From NCBI GenBank assembly GCA_007136565.1, contig SLGS01000075.1, positions 1-18,209 on the forward strand: a stretch of DNA of 18,209 bases, given 5' to 3'. Shown in pieces: positions 13,755-18,209 of this stretch. Below the pieces are notes generated by a model. The model did no database searches and was not told the origin of the DNA. It saw only the letters and a list, made by a program, of their open reading frames with translations. Every line of letters starts with the position of its first letter. Positions within the stretch are counted from its first letter, which is position 1. This stretch comes from Clostridia bacterium (GTDB taxonomy: Bacteria; Bacillota; Sulfobacillia; SLMV01). Both the position numbers and the translations under genes were made by a program.

Positions 13755-15120
13755 GGAGCCGGCCTCCTTCCGGGATCCGGCCGGTTTCCTGTTCCGCCGA
13801 GCAGGGGTCCTCTACCGACAGGTCAACGGAGTTTACGAAGATGATTATCGCCGACTGATGGACTCGGGGCTTTACGACGACCTGGTCCACCGGGGACTCC
13901 TGGTGGAACACGAGGAGGTGGACCGGGAGCTGGCCGAGCCCCAAGATGGCGCCATGGTGATCAAACCCCGGGAGATCGATTTCATTTCCTATCCCCACGA
14001 ATGGTGCTTCGATGCCCTAAAGGATGCAGCCCTCCTCACCCTCACCGCGCAAAAGCGCGCCCTGGAGTACGACATGATCCTCAAGGACGCCAGTGCATAC
14101 AACATCGCCTTCGAGGGTACGCACCCCATCTTCATCGACACCCTCTCCTTCGAGACCTACACCGAGGGCGAGCCGTGGGTGGCCTACCGACAGTTTTGCG
14201 AGCATTTCTTGGCTCCCCTGGCGACCATGTCCCTGGGGTGCGCTGAGCTGGGGCGCCTGCTTCGATCGGGCGTCGACGGAGTGCCCTTGGAGGTGGCGAG
14301 CAGCGCCCTTCCATCCCGCAGCTGGCTCTCGCCCGGGATCGCCATCCACGTACACTTGCACGCCCGCGGCGGTCGCCGATGGAGCGCCCCCGGCGATGGC
14401 GGGCAGTCCGGTGGAGTGAGCCGCAGTGGGCTCATGGGACTGGTCGACAGCCTGGAGTCCGCGGTGACGAAACTCACCGGGCGCATCGAAGGGAACTGGA
14501 GCGACTACTACGACGGGGATTCCTACACCGAGTCGGGCTTCGAGCACAAAAAAGAGGTGGTCGCCGACTACCTGCGACGCCTGGATCCGGGTACCCTGTG
14601 GGACCTGGGTGGTAACGTGGGGGTCTTCAGCCGGATGGCCGAAGAAGCCGGCGCCCGGGTGGTTTCCATGGACGCCGACCCGGCCTGCGTCTCCCTGAAT
14701 TACCGGGAGAACCGGCGCGTCGAAAGCGGGGTGTTGCCCCTGTGGGTGGACCTGGCCAACCCGAGTCCCGCCCTGGGTTGGTTGAACGTGGAGCGGCCGG
14801 CCCTCCTGGATCGGGGTCCCGCGGACGTCGCCATGGGACTGGCGCTGGTGCACCATCTCGCCATAGGGAACAACGTTCCCCTGGGGGGCGTGGCCGACCT
14901 GTTCGCCCGCTGCGGGCGGGATGCCATCGTGGAGTTCGTGCCCCGCGAAGACCACCAGGTGCAGGGGATGCTCGCCGGCCGGCGCGATGTCTTCGATCGC
15001 TATGAGGTCGAAGAATTCGAGGCGGCCTTCTCCCGCCACTTCTCCCTGGAGGAGCGGACCCGGATCCGGGATTCGGAGAGGCTCCTCTACTTGATGCGGA
15101 GGGTGGATGGGGTTGGATAG
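13747..15120 (+). CDS. Two-module SAM-dependent methyltransferase, 457 aa
   Basis: The C-terminal half (about 250-450) is a class I SAM methyltransferase: motif I LWDLGGNVGVFS (284-295), SMDADP (307-312) as the acidic end of strand 2, and ALVHH near 366-370. The N-terminal half (about 1-200) is distinct: it carries LKDASAYNI (112-120) and FIDTLSFE (129-136), reminiscent of the catalytic-loop Asp/Asn and metal-binding Asp of kinase-like folds. Related two-module proteins have been annotated as nodulation protein NoeA-like methyltransferases, with no proven substrate. Start ATG 13747 lies in the end of the small gene; the end overlaps the next gene by 14 bases, so the three proteins are likely made together. 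Glycan or lipid methylation at the membrane face is an inference. Confidence 0.85.
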   Translation: MNREPASFRDPAGFLFRRAGVLYRQVNGVYEDDYRRLMDSGLYDDLVHRGLLVEHEEVDRELAEPQDGAMVIKPREIDFISYPHEWCFDALKDAALLTLTAQKRALEYDMILKDASAYNIAFEGTHPIFIDTLSFETYTEGEPWVAYRQFCEHFLAPLATMSLGCAELGRLLRSGVDGVPLEVASSALPSRSWLSPGIAIHVHLHARGGRRWSAPGDGGQSGGVSRSGLMGLVDSLESAVTKLTGRIEGNWSDYYDGDSYTESGFEHKKEVVADYLRRLDPGTLWDLGGNVGVFSRMAEEAGARVVSMDADPACVSLNYRENRRVESGVLPLWVDLANPSPALGWLNVERPALLDRGPADVAMGLALVHHLAIGNNVPLGGVADLFARCGRDAIVEFVPREDHQVQGMLAGRRDVFDRYEVEEFEAAFSRHFSLEERTRIRDSERLLYLMRRVDGVG

Positions 15121-16621
15121 ACCTCTGTCGGGGATACTGGCGGCACCCTACTTCGTTTTGTTTCTCTTCTCGGTGAACGCCCACCAGCTCCCCGGGCGAT
15201 CCCTGCTGGCGCCCCTGCTACTCTTTTTCGCAGGGGGCGTCGCCGTTTACGCCCTGGCCGCCCTCGCCCTGGGCCGCGGCGAGAAGGCCTGCATCTTTTC
15301 CTTCGCCTTTTGGTTGCTATTCTTCGGGTACGGGCGGATCGTGGACCTGGTGGCCTCCTCGGGAATCGGTGGCGTCGGCTCGGCCTACCTCGTCTTAGCC
15401 CTGTTCGCCGTAGCCCTCTCTTTCGCCGCTCGGAGCCTCGCGTCCAGCCATCGAGATCTCCTCGGCGCCATGCGTTTTTTGAACGTGGTGATCTCGGTCC
15501 TCGTCATCATGGCCGGGGCCGGCATCGCCGGGCACTACTACGGTGCCCTCACCGACTTGTCGGACCACCGCGAGCTGGGGGTCGGGGGCGTCCTCGACCT
15601 GGATCCCGGGGAGGATCCCCCGGATATCTATTACCTGGTGTTGGACGGGTACCCGTCGTCGGACGTCCTCGAGGACGTTTACGGCTACGATAACGACTAT
15701 TTCCTCGAGGGCCTGGAGGATCTAGGGTTCTACGTGGCGGAGGACGCCAGGAGCAATTACCCCCTCACCTTCCTGTCTTTGGCATCTGCCCTCAACTTCC
15801 GCTACCTCGACGAGTTGCGCCGGGTGCCGGGGGAGGACTCGGACGACCAGACCATACCCCGCCGACTCATCGAGCGAAGCGATTTGGCGAAGAGCCTTGC
15901 GGCGGTGGGCTACGAGATAGTGCACTTCAACTCGGGCTGGGGTGCCACCGAGAGGAGTCCGCTGGCGGATCGGAACCATCACTTCGGTCCCGCGGGCGAC
16001 CAGTTCATCTCGGCGATCCTATCGGAAACGCCCCTGGCGGGCATCTCTGAGGCCGCCGCCCGGCACCGCATCCTGGAGACCCTCGATCGCCTGCCCACCG
16101 CGGCGGCCGAGGGTGAAGGGCCCTCCTTCGTTTTCGCCCACATCATGCCTCCGCACCCGCCTTATCTCCTGGACGCCGATGGCCGTCCCCTGCGCGGGGG
16201 TACCCTGGACATGGCCGGCGAGGTTTGGAGCGATCGCGAGGGATATCTCGAGCAGCTCCGCTTCGTGAACCGGCGGGTCCTCGGGGCCTTGGAGACAATG
16301 CTCGAGGAACCGGGGGATACCGACCCCATCGTGGTGCTCGCATCGGACCACGGTACGGCCTACGGGGCGGAGACTCAACCGGGTGGGTGGGGGGATCCCT
16401 CGCCGGGTCTAGTCCGCGAGCGGACCTCCATCCTGGCCGCGTATCGAGTTCCCCCGGCGGTCGAGGAGCATCTGTACCCCGCCATCACGCCCGTCAATTT
16501 CACCAGGATCTTGCTATCCGAGCAATACGAAGCCGACCTAGAGCCCCTGGAGGACAGGGTGTACTTCACCGACTACGAGAGTCCCTATCGTTGGCGGGAC
16601 GCGGGGGAGCTCGAGGACTGA
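15107..16621 (+). CDS. Membrane sulfatase/phosphoglycerol-transferase-like enzyme, 504 aa
   Basis: Alkaline-phosphatase-superfamily enzyme. N-terminal part: about four to five membrane helices (near 9-24, 33-55, 62-82, 92-108, 124-143). The catalytic domain from about 172 faces outside: LVLDGYPSSD gives metal ligand Asp180; NYPLTFLSLASALN gives the likely nucleophile Thr221; MPPHPPYL gives His350; ASDHGTAYG gives Asp414 and His415. These positions match sulfatases and lipoteichoic-acid-synthase/phosphoglycerol transferases. A formylglycine CxPxR motif is absent, favouring Thr chemistry over true sulfatase action. Start is ATG 15107 (ribosome site GGAGGG just ahead); TTG 15113 is an alternative with better spacing. 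Probable role: transferring or removing a phospho-group on an envelope glycan. Confidence 0.88.
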   Translation: MGLDRPLSGILAAPYFVLFLFSVNAHQLPGRSLLAPLLLFFAGGVAVYALAALALGRGEKACIFSFAFWLLFFGYGRIVDLVASSGIGGVGSAYLVLALFAVALSFAARSLASSHRDLLGAMRFLNVVISVLVIMAGAGIAGHYYGALTDLSDHRELGVGGVLDLDPGEDPPDIYYLVLDGYPSSDVLEDVYGYDNDYFLEGLEDLGFYVAEDARSNYPLTFLSLASALNFRYLDELRRVPGEDSDDQTIPRRLIERSDLAKSLAAVGYEIVHFNSGWGATERSPLADRNHHFGPAGDQFISAILSETPLAGISEAAARHRILETLDRLPTAAAEGEGPSFVFAHIMPPHPPYLLDADGRPLRGGTLDMAGEVWSDREGYLEQLRFVNRRVLGALETMLEEPGDTDPIVVLASDHGTAYGAETQPGGWGDPSPGLVRERTSILAAYRVPPAVEEHLYPAITPVNFTRILLSEQYEADLEPLEDRVYFTDYESPYRWRDAGELED

Positions 16622-16643
16622 CGCGGGGTAGATTTGCCCTTCG

Positions 16644-16680
16644 GATCCCGTCGGCCGATCGCCGACGAGCCGCGGGGATC
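16644..16680 (+). terminator. Hairpin after the three-gene cassette
   Basis: CGTCGGC (16649-16655) and GCCGACG (16661-16667) form a perfect 7-base stem with loop CGATC, enclosed by an outer GATCC/GGATC pair. It begins 20 bases past the sulfatase-like stop. No T-tract follows. Confidence 0.45.
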
Positions 16681-16819
16681 TTCGCGGTGCGTGAAAGAGC
16701 GCGCGATACCGATGGTGACCCCCATGTCCCCTGATCCTCGATCAACCCCGGCGAGGGCCCCGGAATCGAATCTTACGGAATTGATACAGGCCGAGGAGTA
16801 TTCGGGCAGCGTGGCGAAT

Positions 16820-16849
16820 ATGATATCCGTACGGGTATACGTATATTAT
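16820..16849 (+). promoter_or_regulatory. Candidate promoter of the SLH protein gene
   Basis: ATGATA, 18 bases, TATTAT lie in a clearly AT-rich patch just ahead of the SLH gene, in contrast to the GC-rich sequence around it. The match to -35 is four of six. The rest of the gap 16622-16819 holds the hairpin above and nothing else I can name. Confidence 0.35.
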
Positions 16850-16880
16850 TTCATGCTGATCAATTTCTAGGGGGTTGAAA

Positions 16881-18152
16881 ATGAGGTTATCGAAGAAGAT
16901 CCTGACTATCGCACTGGTATTGGCATTGAGCCTATCCACCGCAGCCGTCGCCTTCGCCGATGAAGCAACCGTCGCCGTCGAGAGGGCCGAAGTCCTCTAC
17001 GAACTGGGATTGTTCCTGGGAGTGGATACCGAAGTCTTCACGCCGAACCTCGAGGGTGCCACCGATAGGGCCGCAGCCATGGTCATGATCGCCAGGGCCC
17101 TGGACTGGATGAATGCCGAAGATTGGGATGAGGACGCGGTCAGCGGATTTACCGACGTTCCCTCCTGGGCGGAGCCCGCCGTGGCCTACGCCGTGGAGAA
17201 CGACATCACCGTGGGCATCGGTGAAGGGCTGTTCGGAAACGACATGGACGTCACCGAGAGACACCTTCAGACCTGGTTCGACCGCGCCCTGGGCAAGGGC
17301 GACACCTGGGTGGACAACGAGGACCTCGATAACGTCACCGCGCTGATCCGGGCCGATCTTGTCAACGGTACCTGGGACGCCCTCATGGAAGTCCCCGTCG
17401 GCGGCGAAGAGACCCTTATCGAGACCATCGTCGGTGACGACGCCGACATGATGTACACCGCCATGGTGGGCGGGATCATGGAGCCCCTCGACGTAGAGAT
17501 CGATCCCGACGACTACGAGGTCACCGTCGACGAAACCGCCATGGGTTACTACCTGGGTGGAGACACCATGGAGGTCACCCTGCGCGGCCTGGAGCCCCTC
17601 ACCGAGCAGAACGTCAGCGTCCTGATCCACCACAGCCTCGGCGGTTTCCCCTACTACCGGCCCATCTTCGAGGGATTCGAAGATGAGCAGGTAGTCACGG
17701 GCATCGTAGCTCCCGACGGCAGCTTCACCTTCTCGGGGGTCCTCAAAGAGGATATGCCCGAAGGCCGCATCGTTCTGATTCCCGCCGGATACGGATACAG
17801 CATCGATGAAACGCTGGGAATCACGTTCGGCGAAGACCACGAGGTAGTCTACGGCGATGGCGACGTCGGACCCGAGCCCCAGACCGTAACGCTCAACTAC
17901 GGCGAAGTCCTGGCGCTGGAAGTCGGCGAGGAGTTCGACCTTACGACGGTCCTGTCGGTCCACGACCAGTACAACCAGGTGTTCCCCGGCGAGATGGAGG
18001 CCACCTGGTCCAGCAGCGACCCCGAGGTCGCTAGCGTCGACGAGGACACCGGCGTAGTCACCGCCGAGGCCGAGGGAGAAGCGATCATCACCTTCGACAT
18101 CGCCGATGGCCCCGAGGGTACCGTGGAGGTCGAGGTAACCGCCGCCGAGTAG
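16881..18152 (+). CDS. Secreted SLH-domain protein with C-terminal Ig-like domain, 423 aa
   Basis: Very acidic exported surface protein. Signal peptide 1-26 (MRLSKKIL, hydrophobic core, AFA cleavage). Residues about 33-140 contain SLH-like repeats: RAEVLYELGLFLG (36-48), FTDVPSWAEPAVAYAVEND (90-108, one SLH core) and GLFGNDMDVTERHLQTWFDRA (116-136). The SLH motif binds pyruvylated cell-wall polymer in known S-layer proteins. Residues about 200-320 form an unrecognised beta-rich domain (DGSFTFSGVL), and about 335-421 an Ig-like BIG2-type module (ATWSSSDPEVASVDEDTGVV). The frame opens at TTG 16875, but that codon touches the GGGGG ribosome site; ATG 16881 with 6-base spacing is the start. Only about one to two SLH repeats exist instead of the usual three. 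Confidence 0.85.
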   Translation: MRLSKKILTIALVLALSLSTAAVAFADEATVAVERAEVLYELGLFLGVDTEVFTPNLEGATDRAAAMVMIARALDWMNAEDWDEDAVSGFTDVPSWAEPAVAYAVENDITVGIGEGLFGNDMDVTERHLQTWFDRALGKGDTWVDNEDLDNVTALIRADLVNGTWDALMEVPVGGEETLIETIVGDDADMMYTAMVGGIMEPLDVEIDPDDYEVTVDETAMGYYLGGDTMEVTLRGLEPLTEQNVSVLIHHSLGGFPYYRPIFEGFEDEQVVTGIVAPDGSFTFSGVLKEDMPEGRIVLIPAGYGYSIDETLGITFGEDHEVVYGDGDVGPEPQTVTLNYGEVLALEVGEEFDLTTVLSVHDQYNQVFPGEMEATWSSSDPEVASVDEDTGVVTAEAEGEAIITFDIADGPEGTVEVEVTAAE

Positions 18153-18189
18153 GTTCCAATTCATCGCCGAAGTACTAACGCAAGGGGCC

Positions 18190-18209
18190 CGGGGATGCCA
18201 TCATCCCCG
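18190..18209 (+). terminator. Hairpin after the SLH gene, cut by window edge
   Basis: CGGGGATG and CATCCCCG form a perfect 8-base stem with loop CCAT, 37 bases past the stop codon of the SLH gene. The window ends at the last base of the stem, so a possible U-tract cannot be seen. Confidence 0.55.

Noticed and set aside
15107..16621. True arylsulfatase assignment
   Set aside because: No CxPxR or SxPxR formylglycine motif; the conserved Thr221 in NYPLTFLS fits the phosphotransferase branch better.
16932..18164. 410-codon minus-strand frame opposite the SLH protein
   Set aside because: Antisense mirror of acidic coding sequence; no ribosome site, no known motif, and the plus frame has signal peptide and SLH features.

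Overview
The window reads as one stretch of chromosome from a high-GC, probably anaerobic, Gram-positive-type bacterium, most likely a deep Bacillota/Clostridia-like lineage. Supporting signs are strong GGAGG ribosome binding sites with frequent GTG and TTG starts, a copper-amine-oxidase-N domain and an S-layer-homology (SLH) protein, bacterial Ig-like domains, a LiaRS/NarXL-type two-component pair beside an ABC exporter, NifX/NifB-family proteins without nitrogenase genes, and a Fur-type operator close to the Bacillus/E. coli consensus. The taxonomy is inference; no rRNA, tRNA, CRISPR array or insertion sequence was seen.

Layout. On the minus strand, positions 37-806 hold two small NifX/NifB-family proteins behind a good sigma-70-type promoter (846-874) and a Fur-like box (820-838). 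Positions 1054-3645 (minus) encode an 863-residue secreted phosphodiester-glycosidase-type protein that starts at TTG, followed by a strand-specific hairpin. Positions 3726-4445 (minus) encode an acidic lipoprotein. Positions 4558-8284 (minus) form an ABC ATPase - ABC-2 permease - LuxR-type response regulator - histidine kinase operon. A divergent gene at 8580-9047 (plus) encodes an ATC-hydrolase-family cysteine-containing protein, and a large inverted repeat (8370-8412) lies between the divergent genes.

Positions 9122-10891 (minus) hold an SLC13-type transporter with two TrkA-C domains, interrupted by one in-frame TAA. Positions 11129-11986 (minus) encode a CPBP intramembrane protease, downstream of a secreted glutamine-amidotransferase-like (BPL_N-like) protein at 12048-13304 (minus). 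The plus strand then carries a tight three-gene cassette (13548-16621): a 68-residue YLDPGTGS peptide, a two-module methyltransferase and a membrane sulfatase/phosphoglycerol-transferase-like enzyme, with 8- and 14-base overlaps. Finally an SLH/Ig-like surface protein (16881-18152, plus) ends just before a perfect hairpin at the window edge.

How it fits together. Much of the window concerns the cell envelope: surface proteins, a lipoprotein, an envelope-stress-like two-component system driving an exporter, a CPBP protease and an alkaline-phosphatase-superfamily membrane enzyme. The two most interesting points are the overlapping YLDPGTGS/methyltransferase/sulfatase cassette, which looks like an uncharacterised envelope-modification unit, and the single stop codon that splits an otherwise intact transporter.
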